In this document: piece after piece, positions 13,201 to 22,180 of the stretch
Position numbering within the stretch: position 1 is the first letter of the stretch
Layout: every line of letters begins with the position of its first letter
From: Sipunculus nudus
Lineage: Eukaryota > Annelida > Sipuncula > Golfingiida > Sipunculidae
Assembly: GCA_026874595.1 (NCBI GenBank)
Contig: CM049312.1
Coordinates: 23,927,956-23,991,955 of the forward strand
Length of the DNA: 64,000 nucleotides
Reading direction: 5' to 3'
Notes under the pieces: model-generated
What the model saw: the letters and a program-made list of their open reading frames with translations, nothing else
Told to the model about the DNA's origin: nothing
Database searches by the model: none
Made by a program: the position numbers and the translations under genes

Positions 13201-16200
13201 TCAGAACTATACGATTGTTTTTTAGATTTAAACGATTAGATACATATTAGGTTAGACGTTTAGACATTCTGGAAAGCTAAACATTGTGAATTATAGGCAG
13301 CACACATGCATCAGTTATGTATGTTGAAACTTCCAACTGACTTTGCAAGCCATCTATTCATATATTATCTTTTCTTTTGTTAAGTAATAAATTTTACAGG
13401 GATTTTTGATACAGTTTCCTACACATTATGGGTTGTCTGTTACATCTTTTTTGTTAATTATTTATCGTTGTAACAGCGGATTTTAATGTTAATTTACAGG
13501 TTAAAATTGCTGACTTGCCTCGAACGCTTCAGCAAAGGGGATTTAAATTTGACGAATTGCGATATGTTGGCAGTTGTGATGAAGCTGAGCAAAAACCTCC
13601 GAGAAACATTACCTCTACATTGTACCGGTAAACTTTTAGTGACTACATTTTCACTGACGGGATGGACGCTGGCCACATTCACCTCTTGCTTCTAGAGGTC
13701 ATCTCTATAACTGGGACTCTTACAGATAAAAGTAAACTCGCGCACCTGTAATTTCACTAATTGTACCGTGCATTATCCGGAACCAGTGGTCATCCAGCAT
13801 CTTTACACTCCTTTAGTTTATTTACCCTAAATTAAATGTTGATATATGGCAGTTGATTTTATAATGTAGAAGATAAAATATAGCAAAATAATAAAATAAA
13901 TGGCAACATTGGAATTTTATTAGGCCATGCAGGTTTGATCTGGTCACCATTTTCAGCAATTCAATTTTTCGGTTGTGTCTTATTTGCAGTCGAACATTTA
14001 TGAAATAACGACCATAAATGGTGTTATTTTGAAAATGCTAGAAATACTGATTAAATTTGTCGTATAGAATGAAGAGGGAAAACATTTCACAGATATACCG
14101 TGTAATGTAATAAATGGTTGAGATATGTTACATGGATTGAATTCACATGTACCACACAACAAATAACAAATTATCGTGCCATATTTCTAATTTTGGAAAA
14201 TAGTGTTTCATATATTTATTTGCATTTTTCTTTTCTTTTCAGAATGTGATCCGTGGAGTCTTTACAAAAATTGCTCTAATCGCTTGAAAGAGAATCATAA
14301 AGAATTTATGTGTCAGTAAGTATGCAAAACATTTAATGATAATCCAACAAATATCACAATAACGAAGAAAATATTACATTAAAATAAACAGCTATATTTA
14401 TCATTTGGCAAGGATTCTTCTTTGCTTGATATCGGTGAAATTGACGCTACAAATTTCAAAGTTAATGCAGACATGCACCCGAGACCACATTTGTACCGAA
14501 AAATCGCCTCCCCCAATGCCTGATTTTCACTTCTTAGCAGCACCAACAATGGCAACATGCAGCCTTGCATCAGCTGTTTATATTCGTACACCGCCAGTTA
14601 ATGATCTTTCAGTTTTGTATGATGCGGTATCAGTGAGTTACATGCTGAGTACACCTTACCATATAAGCTTTGTCATTGATAGCAATAAATATTATTTGGG
14701 CAATATTGGGTCCTACTATATATTTCAATTATTTTTTTAATTGAAGGTGTCAATTTCATTAATTTGCTGTCCTCTCCTCATATAGGGCTATTAAATCCGT
14801 CGAACTAACGAAATGTGTGGTCGATATGATACAAAAGGACAGGAATTGCAACACACAGGCCAAACATATAATAGCGGCACACCGCTACAAAATGATAATT
14901 TGGCGGAAAAAGTACGGCAGAGCATGTGGTGAACTCAGGCGATGTAGGTATCACACATACACACCCATGCAAGACATAATTCACAAACGGATAACAAGTA
15001 TACGTACAAACACGTACACACAACATTCAGGCATATTCACATTAGCACGAAAGTTACGAAGTGCTTCCGAAATGTTATAAATCTAAACCAGTTTCATAAG
15101 TGGTTTACCAATACTTTTTCTTATATCATTTTAAGTAGAACAAATAGTGCATTTTGGACAGTTAAATACCAGATAATTGAATATATACAGTGATGTGCAC
15201 ATGGAAAACCCTCAGCTACCCCACATCAGTGTAAAATGCTATGGTTTAGGAAGACAATATTCAAAGATTCATTTAATTTTCTGGCGTAGCAGCCATCATC
15301 AGGAGGATGTACTTTGCTGTGCGGCAAAAAATTACTTTAAAAAGCAACACGCACATACACGCACTATCGGATACACAGAGGGGCAGGCTGGTGTGTGAAG
15401 CTGAAATTATAATGAAAGCGGCCCAAATTTAATACCATCGGCCCTTAAGGCCCCGAAGCGTTGTTTACGCCATAAGCCCAGCGGGAAACTTCCCAGAATC
15501 AACGTGGGCCAACAAGCACCTAACATGATGCACATATTATCACGCACACACATTTCAAGTATCTGATTGCCCATAAACGAATCATATGATTCAACCGGTC
15601 TGTAATTCAGACGGATGCACAAGATGCACATAAAATCATATAAGGGTCGGTATTCCTTCAATATAAGTCAATCAGACCGCCGATCGATTAAAAAACTTCG
15701 AAAATATGTCCTACAAAACGCCACATGGTACTCCAGTATCCCTAACTTAAATCGGGGGGGGGGGATCAGGTATGCCTTATCGGCTAATTGCTCTGAATAA
15801 CCACTTGTTTTTTTTATATATGATGTATGTTTACTATAGAGTTTAATTATGAGAACCCCACATATATATAATATAATGCTTATAGGAAACATCTTGAGTC
15901 AGTATTGACATTTTCCTACACGGTTTTATTAAATGTATAGGTCACTTCGCTGTGCTGTCACTTGCCATTTATTTTCTTCAGTATATATATTGGAAAGAAC
16001 ATAAGTCGCAAGTAATCAAAACTGAGGCAGGCATAGACCTTACTGTTTGTGAAGTGGTAACTCATATGTTTAGTTACTTGTCTTGATTTTAAAGGTTAAA
16101 AACCAAAATATTAGGCAACAAATTTTATAGTTTGGTTCTCACTCAACGCCCGCGTCAATTTTAAAATCCACACATAAAAAAAATATTTTAATTTTAAATC

Positions 16201-16668
16201 GAAACATACCTATTTACAGCTCCAGCCGCTCGGACATTTCATTCAAGAAGATAAAATCATACAATTCTGATTCAATTTCCTTTGTTTTGTAGTGCTTTTA
16301 CTTGTTTAGCAAAATAAACATGTGATTATCATTCTTTTCTCTTATTATTTGACATTTTTATCGAAACATACAAGAAAATTAAAAATAAAAAAATGCTCAC
16401 CTGCATTGATTTATGAAAAAGTGCCTGAGAACGAAACATTTTTTGGTTGGCCTCATCTATCCTTATGTTCAATAATAATCAATCAGACGTTTCCTTATTC
16501 AACTATATTTGACTTATTTATTTCTTTTTTGATAATTGTTTCACTTTTTTTACCCTTTCAGTCAAGAGGATTTGGTCTCAGTACTGGGGTTGTAGGTCTC
16601 CATTAGATAATAATAACCGAGCGATATCTGAGGAGCCTGACGGTTCTGGACTTATTCATCATGTCTGA
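521..16668 (+). CDS. Secreted six-EGF protein with cysteine-rich C-terminal region (13 exons)
   Basis: I assembled 13 exons: 521-713, 1850-1969, 4468-4590, 7182-7301, 7814-7945, 9017-9130, 10721-10793, 11653-11834, 12899-13004, 13500-13627, 14243-14315, 14786-14943 and 16562-16668. They total 1629 nt, exactly 543 codons including the TGA stop, with compatible phases at every GT..AG junction. The product has a signal peptide, six EGF-like modules (about residues 25-267), then about 275 residues with 18 cysteines and predicted helices. There is no transmembrane segment near the C-terminus, so secretion is inferred. EGF modules usually mediate extracellular protein binding; none here shows the calcium-binding D/N-x-D/N-E signature. 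The C-terminal part matches no family I can name with confidence; it could be an invertebrate haemolymph-type helical domain. The precise start could be the ATG at 521, 533 or 536. Transcript data would confirm the exon chain. Confidence 0.88.
1671..1848 (+). repeat. TTA/ATT microsatellite ending at an exon acceptor
   Basis: This is an interrupted ATT/TTA trinucleotide tract with some ATTTT and AATT variants. It runs directly into the CAG acceptor of EGF exon 2. The rest of intron 1 (714-1670) is unique AT-rich DNA in which I see no gene. Confidence 0.9.
1850..1969 (+). CDS. Exon 2: EGF module 2
   Basis: This is a 120-nt exon with phase 1 at both ends, acceptor TTATTCAG and donor GTGAGA. It encodes SPC-NPCQSGGTC-NCICPKEYLGNNC with six cysteines. 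The acceptor directly follows a long TTA microsatellite, which takes the place of a normal pyrimidine tract. Confidence 0.9.
2930..3480. repeat. Interspersed-repeat-like segment in intron 2
   Basis: 2930-3050 resembles the start of the element at 5706 (aggatttt..., ctgtggtccgga). 3055-3480 begins with a CAAGGGCACCGCAAAG motif, carries two TGACCTTTGACC/TGACCTTGAAC-type blocks about 130 bases apart, and ends in a CCCCTCCTGCAGCTTCGTTGCG motif. A similar AGAGCACCGCAAACG start occurs at 46847. It is probably a non-coding transposon remnant; the family is not identified. Confidence 0.45.
3540..4467 (+). repeat. About 43-bp minisatellite derived from the start of EGF exon 3
   Basis: About 20 degenerate units (AACAGGTAACCCGTGTATTA + ACGGAGGTCGTTGTTATTATTG) lie head to tail and end where exon 3 begins. 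The exon itself starts AG/GTAACCCATGTATTAACGG and continues AGGTCGCTGCTTTAATGG, so each unit is a decayed copy of the splice acceptor plus the first 37 exon bases. Many units keep AG/GTAACCCGTG. An AT dinucleotide run interrupts the array at about 4180-4227. ORF-like stretches within it are repeat artefacts. Confidence 0.85.
4468..4590 (+). CDS. Exon 3: EGF module 3
   Basis: This is a 123-nt phase 1-1 exon with acceptor AATATAG and donor GTGAGG. It encodes GNPCINGGRCFNGGTC and FWCRCPKGIGGNRC. The first 37 nt of this exon plus its AG acceptor are the template of the minisatellite just upstream. Confidence 0.9.
4591..5705. other. Intron 3, first part: no gene seen
   Basis: This is AT-rich intronic sequence between EGF exons 3 and 4. 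Short open frames occur on both strands but none has family similarity, codon-like composition or splice logic. Confidence 0.5.
5706..5900. mobile_element. Short non-autonomous element with inverted ends
   Basis: The left end GGCGAATCCAGGATTTTGG and the right end CTATCTGGATCCGCCACTG are approximate inverted repeats. The interior is G-rich with runs of GGGG and CCCC. A diverged partial copy lies at 2930. It has the size and form of a MITE; there is no coding capacity. 5901-7181 holds nothing else that I can identify. Confidence 0.5.
7182..7301 (+). CDS. Exon 4: EGF module 4
   Basis: This is a 120-nt phase 1-1 exon with acceptor GATTCACAG and donor GTAGGT. It encodes RCGLNPCQNGGTC and YICKCPDSYAGYNC, with all six EGF cysteines. 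Confidence 0.9.
7814..7945 (+). CDS. Exon 5: EGF module 5
   Basis: This is a 132-nt phase 1-1 exon with acceptor TTGTTATAG and donor GTAAGT. It encodes DPCIGENPCKNGGTC and YDCTCTNMYYGTRC. The loop between the third and fourth cysteines is longer than in the other modules. Confidence 0.9.
8030..8490. repeat. Degenerate tandem repeat of a GAGGACATAA-type unit
   Basis: A poorly conserved unit of roughly 15-20 bases (variants of GTGAGGACATAACG) recurs through intron 5. Open frames over it come from the repeat, not from a gene. 8491-9016 shows nothing further. Confidence 0.6.
9017..9130 (+). CDS. Exon 6: EGF module 6
   Basis: This is a 114-nt phase 1-1 exon with acceptor CTTTACAG and donor GTAGGT. 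It encodes KCHTTKCENGGTC and FCRCPAGYRGDTC. It is the last EGF; the following exons leave the phase 1-1 pattern, marking a domain boundary. Confidence 0.9.
9203..10339. mobile_element. Fold-back element with composite terminal inverted repeats
   Basis: The ends ACGGGGGCTCGTATAGG (9203) and CCTACACAAGCCACCGT (10323) are inverted copies with three mismatches. Both arms continue inward as GGACATGCACAAA and then runs of an 18-19 bp unit of type ATCTCGTTCCCACGCGAT, itself part-palindromic (9237-9345 and 10140-10312). The core holds a poly-G run (9545), a poly-C run (9690) and a telomere-like CCCTAACCCTAGCCCTAA (9823). There is no transposase gene, so it is non-autonomous. It sits in intron 6. Confidence 0.75.
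10340..10720. other. Intron 6 remainder: no gene seen
   Basis: AT-rich intron sequence between the fold-back element and exon 7, with nothing recognisable. Confidence 0.5.
10721..10793 (+). CDS. Exon 7: start of the cysteine-rich region
   Basis: The acceptor is ATATTAG and the exon is phase 1 in, phase 2 out. It encodes TCPVKTDIGDLVFTGEML and a second cysteine. The donor GTGCGT at 10794 is chosen over GTATGT at 10798 because only the first keeps the reading frame into exon 8. Confidence 0.75.
11653..11834 (+). CDS. Exon 8: cysteine-rich region
   Basis: The acceptor is TTCTTCAG and the donor GTATGT, phase 2 to phase 1. It encodes a charged, helix-like stretch (ARKADLKKLGDIYKEHYG), then SGSCDC and EWHCFYSIDM. 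It is the largest exon of the gene. Confidence 0.8.
12456..12600. mobile_element. 145-bp palindromic MITE-like hairpin in intron 8
   Basis: The left arm GTTATAGCCCAATGAAATGT pairs with the right arm ACATTTCATTTGGCTATAAC. Inner arms GGCTTGTGTCA and TGACACAAGCC, then GGCTCGCC and GGCTCGCC-like blocks, extend the fold. The whole segment could form one long stem. Confidence 0.7.
12899..13004 (+). CDS. Exon 9: cysteine-rich region
   Basis: The acceptor is TACTGCAG and the donor GTAATT, phase 1 to phase 2. It encodes VELKDCSAEAQKCADLIYRV and TLHCDAAD; three cysteines and amphipathic helix-like sequence. Confidence 0.75.
13500..13627 (+). CDS. Exon 10: cysteine-rich region
   Basis: The acceptor is AATTTACAG and the donor GTAAAC, phase 2 to phase 1. 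It encodes LLTCLERFSKG, NLTNCDML and LPLHCT, helical with three cysteines. NLT is a possible N-glycosylation site. Confidence 0.78.
14243..14315 (+). CDS. Exon 11: cysteine-rich region
   Basis: The acceptor is TTCTTTTCAG and the donor GTAAGT (near-consensus), phase 1 to phase 2. It encodes CDPWSLYKNCSNRLK and EFMC. NCS is a possible N-glycosylation site. Confidence 0.78.
14786..14943 (+). CDS. Exon 12: cysteine-rich, basic region
   Basis: The acceptor is CATATAG and the donor GTAGGT, phase 2 to phase 1. It encodes VELTKCVVDMIQKDRNC, then a lysine/arginine-rich stretch (MIIWRKKYGRACGELRR). The basic patch may bind an acidic partner, which is inference. Confidence 0.78.
16562..16668 (+). CDS. 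Exon 13: C-terminal tail and stop
   Basis: The acceptor CCCTTTCAG sits in a good pyrimidine tract, phase 1. It encodes KRIWSQYWGC (last cysteine), then an acidic and polar tail and the TGA stop at 16666. The frame ends cleanly and a poly(A) signal follows about 106 bases later, supporting this as the last exon. Confidence 0.75.
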
Positions 16669-16773
16669 GATGACATACTTCCGTCTAACCTGAACGCGCC
16701 CGTCAGAACTTTCGATATCAAATATACGGGTGTGGTTACTTGTTCTCTCGTTATCATATTGTATATTTTTTTA

Positions 16774-16779
16774 AATAAA
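16774..16779 (+). terminator. Poly(A) signal AATAAA of the EGF gene
   Basis: AATAAA lies 106 bases after the stop; a second AATAAA is at 16831. The position suits the 3' end of the EGF gene transcript. Confidence 0.6.
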
Positions 16780-17540
16780 TGCTTTCTTCTGACATGGGAA
16801 TAGTTTTGTTCTTCCTTCCCAAACATGCCGAATAAAAATATACTTTTGTTGGACTGGTAACAATTATCTCCCTATGAAAGGAGAGTGAGGAGCCGCCATT
16901 GTATTCGCCCCTATGATTTTATCCTGGGATACTGAGAAACGTTATTAAAACCCTCGTGTTATGAGTACAAATTAACTCGCTTTGCTTAATAACTTGTTGG
17001 CAATCAACCATGCTCTTGGACACGTTCGAAAACTGATGACCTTGAATTACATCTCAGTAGTATGTACACTATTTGCAACATGCAGTGTTACCGTCGTTTA
17101 TTCAACATATCCAAGAAACCGCTTACCTTTAAAAATTAAACCATTGCTTTGAAAGATGTAAATAAAACCATCCCAGGTGCATGTAGCATAATTTATTTTT
17201 TGTACCATTAGGCTGGGGGGGGGGGGGCGTTACGTTTATTAAACATCACAGTATATTTAAGCCAAACATCAATAAAAGTACTTATCTGAATTGAGATACA
17301 TGTATATTCTGTGGTCACTCCTTATAGTAACTCAGCAATATTTTAACGCACAGCAGTGAGTGTTGAAAAATTATTTAGTTTATAGAAACTTGCTCCATGA
17401 AACCCTTACTGGGAGAATTATTACTTACAAGTACAGGAAAATGAATCGCCTTGCTCAACCTTAAACCGCTGTGAAATCCCTTGGAATCTGTTCGTGATTT
17501 CGCTTTGGAGCTCTTTAGCACCTGACCCAACGTTGATTAC
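16780..17540. other. Intergenic stretch after the EGF gene
   Basis: No gene is seen. A poly-G run lies at 17215-17227. Confidence 0.5.
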
Positions 17541-17542
17541 CT

Positions 17543-18212
17543 GAGCACAGAGCAATATACCTGAACGATAGAGCAATATTCCGTGAACAAAACAAAATAC
17601 ATAAACAACAGAACAATATATACCTAAACAGCAAATCAATACACCTGAGCGACAAATAAACATACGTGAACGACAGAGCAATATATCTGAACGACAGATC
17701 AATATGCCTGAACGACAGAGCAATATACCTGAACAACAAAGCAATATACCTGAACGACAGGGCAAATTACCTGAACGACAGAGCAATGTACCTGAACGAC
17801 AGAGCAATATACCTGAACGACAGAGCAATATACCTGATCAACAGAGCAATATACCTGATCAACAGAGCAATACACCTGATCAACAGAGCAATATACCTGA
17901 TCAACAGAGAAATATACCTGAACAACAGAGCAATATACCTGAACGACAGAGCAATATACCTGTACGACAGAGCAATGTACCTGAACGACAGAGCAATGTA
18001 CCTGAACGACAGAGCAATATACCTGAACAACAGAGCAAAATTCCTGAACAACAGAGCAATATTCCTGATCAACAGATTAATATACCTGATTAACAGAGCA
18101 ATATACCTGAACAACAGAGCAATATACCTGAACAACAGAGCAATATACCTGAATAACAGAGCAATATACCTGAACAACAAAGCAATATACCTTTGGAACA
18201 ATATACCTGAAT
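17543..18212 (+). repeat. 21-bp minisatellite (CAATATACCTGAACGACAGAG)
   Basis: About 30 copies of a 21-base unit with GAACGA, GAACAA and GATCAA variants, more degenerate at the left. Because 21 is a multiple of three and the unit has no stop in several frames, long frames appear on both strands (for example repeats of NIPERQS). No start context, splice sites or signal peptide supports expression. Confidence 0.92.
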
Positions 18213-18231
18213 GAAGACTGCCATTAATCCT

Positions 18232-18373
18232 TGAGAAAATAAAATTAGTCAAGACTTCCGTTACAGCTTGGAAACATTAAAACTCAGTAAAGACTTCGGT
18301 TAATTCGTCAAAACATACAAACTCAGTGAAGACTCCTAAGTCATCAATACAGTATATTGAAACCCATTCATGG
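18232..18373 (+). repeat. Duplicated segment, copy 1
   Basis: This matches 18901-19033 almost base for base over its second half (GTCAAAACATACAAACTCAG through CCCATTCATG). The first half has small deletions. It lies next to the 21-bp minisatellite. Confidence 0.85.
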
Positions 18374-18900
18374 ATCGCATCACTCCTTGAAAACATTTAA
18401 ACTCAATCAAGATCCCCATAACATTTTTAGAACCGGACTTTACATTACAGCTCTTTGGCTCTTCCATGAAGACTTCAATCTAAAATTGGGAACACATTTA
18501 CATTCAACCAGAAGCAAACCATGAGGATGCAATTTCCGAAAGATAAATAGATTATAACTGAATTGTGGTCTATATACAAATTGTCTTTTTATGATGAGCA
18601 TTATTTGTCAGAAATATAAAATTGTTCTGAATTTTAAATTGAGGTTTTGATGAAAATCAACATGTACATGGCTTCACTTGTGAATTTTCAGTCATTAATG
18701 ATATGCCAATTCTAGTTTTGGGCGTTGGTGCCCGCACACTTGTTTAAATATAGAACGAGAGTGTAGATGTAAATTATAAAAATGAAAAAACTGATGGACT
18801 TCAGGTACTCCATCAGGCCATTTCCTAGCACTGACCCGGCGAAGAAAGAGCCATAGTGATACAGCAAAACGTAATAATATAGGATGTTTTAAGCTATGGT

Positions 18901-19033
18901 TGAGAAAATAAAATTAGTCAAGACATCCGTTAAGGCTTTGAAACTCAGTGAAGACTCCGGTTAATTCGTCAAAACATACAAACTCAGTGAAGACTCCTAA
19001 GTCATCAATACAGTATATTGAAACCCATTCATG
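18901..19033 (+). repeat. Duplicated segment, copy 2
   Basis: Direct copy of 18232-18373, about 670 bases away, with one internal deletion of about ten bases. It suggests a segmental duplication or two insertions of the same non-coding element. 19034-20213 shows nothing else. Confidence 0.85.
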
Positions 19034-20218
19034 TTACAGCTGTTATTGATAGTTAACCAAGGCAGATGTTCATTCGTCAATACCTTGAAAAAAACATGCT
19101 GCCGTGGGGTTTTGTATTAGTACTACACAGCAAAAGGATATATGTACTCCACATGCATAAAAGAATGTGTAGTCTATAAGAAGACATTAACACGTATGTG
19201 GGTGATGTATGCATCCGCTGTGAATACTCGACTCATATTGCATTTCCAAATGTATATGGTTTTATATATATTTTTTTAACAATAGGATCGTGTACAAGGA
19301 AAATATGTTCAATACCTACAAGATTAAATTACAATAATTCGAAACTATGATGTGTTCTATCTCGTTAAACCACAGTCAATGAGCATTAAATTAAAGGAAG
19401 GTATACAATAAGAAACTTAACAGAACTTAATCTTAATTAAGAAATATGAAAAGTACATGAAACAAGATTCACTCCAAGATGCAGCGGATAAAATGAAATA
19501 AAAAAATCAAGACTTCCTTGATTTAAGGAAAAACAATAACAACATACAAATTCTTGAACTTAAAAAATATAGAAATTATACGCGTGGAATACAGTTTGTA
19601 CAACTAAAACAATAAAAGATTTAGTTGACATACATGTTTACCATGATTTATATTTCAGGTTAAGAATAGAACATGCAAACTAAATTCAGTCACAAAAACA
19701 GAAATGTTCGCCTATCTTTATCATGTATCAAATGCCGTGTTCGACATCCTGATACCAATTATCATGTTTTAGGGTCATTTTTTTTATTGTGGGTTCTAAA
19801 TGTTATGGATTCTATTGGTAGGGTATGAATATTACAATAGGGGTCATTTTATAAATTGTTGATTGGTGTTAGATTGCAGACTAACAAAACTGAAAATCAT
19901 ATCACTGTGTGGAACAATGAAAGTTTATTCACCACCTGCACGCACCTTGTTTTGTTTACTTCGAAGATTACAGGTTTACTCATCTTGCCAACCTCTCAAG
20001 GGATTTCCGAAACTTCGGAACGGTAAGAACTGTCTTTCGCGCACAATTGGGCAAAACCTGTCGTTTTGTCGTTGTAGTATCGTGAATTCACAACATCACT
20101 TCATTTTCTCAACTTGAAGGTCCACGGAGAATTTGTTGTACAGCCGTGAGCCGTGTTAAACAGTCATGTGGCTATCTCGGACAAAACGTGACTGACTTTA
20201 GTAGACAGCCGTTTTTTT

Positions 20219-20288
20219 TAGCTCAGCTGACTGAAAGTCATCTGAGCTATAGCGATCACCCTTTGTGCGTCGTCCGTCCGGTCGTCCA
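20219..20288 (+). repeat. Helentron 5' hairpin and GTCY-rich tract
   Basis: A 14-bp stem with one mismatch and a GAA loop is followed by GTCGTCCGTCCGGTCGTCC. This order (inverted repeat, then GTCY microsatellite) is known from DINE/Helentron left ends. Confidence 0.7.
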
Positions 20289-22180
20289 TTAACAGGGCAC
20301 AAATCGTAACCGCTGGACCGGGAATCTTCAAACTTGACATCCAGGGAGGTTCATGAAAAATCTCCTTGGAAACCTGAAATTAGGTCTCTGTTACCCATAT
20401 CCTTTGAGCTATGGGGCTCCGAAGTACCTCCCCAGAATAATGCAAAATTTGATACAAAAGCTCAAGTATCTGAATAACTACTGCATTGATCACCATGTTT
20501 CCTTGCATGAATATTGATCATGGGGTGTTTCATCTATTCCTGCAGACAGGTGGCGCCACCTGTATTTTTTTTACAATTATTTCAATTTTTTCTCTTTTTT
20601 TCAGACCTGCAATGAAACTGTCATCTGTTAACACAGGACCGTAACCACAGGACCTGGAATCTTCAATCTTAATATCCAGAGAGGTCCGTGAAAAATCTCC
20701 TTGAAAACCTGAAATTAGGTCTCTGTTACCCATATCCTTTGAGCTAAGGGGCTCCGGAGTACCCCCAGAATAATGCAAAATTTGATACAAAAGCCCAAGT
20801 ATCTGAATAACTACTGCATTGATCACCATGATTCTTTGCATGAATATTGATCATGGGATGTTCCATCACTTCCAGCAGACTGGTGGTGCCACCTGTATTT
20901 TTTTCAAATTTTTTCTCCTCTTTTTTTTTCAGACCTGCAATGAAACTGTCATCTGTTAACAGGGCACAAATCGTAACAACTGGACCTGGAATCTTCAAAC
21001 TTAAAATTCAGGGAGGTCCATGAAAAATCTCCTTGAAAACCTGAAATTAGGTCTCTGTTACCCATATTCTCTGAGCTAAGGAGCTCGTAATTACTCCCCC
21101 CCCCCCCCCCCCCAGAATAATCAGAGATTTGATACAAAACCTCAGGTATCTGAATAACTACTGCATTGATCACCATGAATTTTTGCATGAATATTGATCA
21201 TGAAGTGTTCCATCAGTTCCTGCAAACTGGTGGCCCCACCTGTACTTTTCTAATTTTTACGAATTTTTTTCTCTATTTTTGATACTTTCAAAGAAGCTGT
21301 CATCTGTCAACAGGGCACAAATTGTAACTGCTGGACCTGGAATCTTCTAACTTGACATCCAGGGAGGTCAACAAAGTCTCTGTGGAAACCTGAAATTGTG
21401 TCTCTGTTACCCATATCCTCCGAGGTATTGGGCTCGTAAATACCCATCAGAATAATTAAAAATTTGATACAAAAGCTGCACTATCTGGACAACTAATGCA
21501 TTGATTACCATGATTTTTTTGCATGGATATTCATCATGGAGTGTTTCATTCATTCTTACAAACTGGTGGTGCGACATGGATTTTGTCGAATTTTGACGTA
21601 TTTTTCCCTCTATTTTTGAAACCTTCAAAGAAGTGCTCTTCTATTAACAAGGCACACATTGTAACTATTCCGCATTGAATCTACTAACTTGACACCCACG
21701 GAGATCCATGAAAAATCTCCTAGGAAACCTTAAATTAAGTCTCTGTTACACATATCCTGTGAGCTATAGAGCTCAGAAGTACCCCCAGAATAATTAAAAA
21801 TTTGATACAAAAGCTGCACTATCTTGACAGCTAATGCATTGATCACCATGGATTTTTGCATGAAATTCTTCATGGATTGTTTCATTTGTTCCTGCAGTTT
21901 GGTGGCACCACATGGACTTTTTTCAAAATGTTATGCAATTTTCTCTATTTTTGAGACCTTCAAAGATGCGGTCATCCATTAACCTGGCACAAGTCTTAAC
22001 CATAGGACCTGTAATCGTTTAATTTGACATCCAGGAAGATTCATAACAAATATCCTTTAAAACCAGAAATTAGGTCTCTGTTACCCAGAGCCTCCAACCT
22101 ATGGGGTTCGTAAATACCCCCTAGAATAATTAAAAATCTGATACAAAAGCTCCAGTATCTGAATAACTACTGCCTTTCTG
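20285..22180 (+). repeat. Six tandem units of about 335 bp inside the Helentron left arm
   Basis: Units start near 20285, 20620, 20950, 21300, 21640 and 21970 with TTAACAGGGCACAAATCGTAAC-like sequence. They continue through ACCTGGAATCTTC, CTGAAATTAGGTCTCTGTTA, ACTACTGCATTGATCACCATG and a GGTGGCGCCACCTG block. Divergence grows to the right. The same units occur in the 48.97-kb element. Confidence 0.9.

Larger units (their letters stand above)
13005..16561. other. Introns 9-12: no additional gene
   Basis: Between exons 9, 10, 11, 12 and 13 the DNA is AT-rich. Short frames at 14405-14740, 15177-15398 and 15407-15661 lack any recognisable domain. 15757-15766 is a poly-G run. Confidence 0.5.

Noticed and set aside
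15407-15661. Minus-strand frame in intron 12
   Set aside because: No family similarity that I can see, no splice logic, and it lies opposite a well-supported gene.
17666-18252. Long repetitive frames on both strands as genes
   Set aside because: They follow from a stop-poor 21-bp unit; no start context, splice sites or domain.
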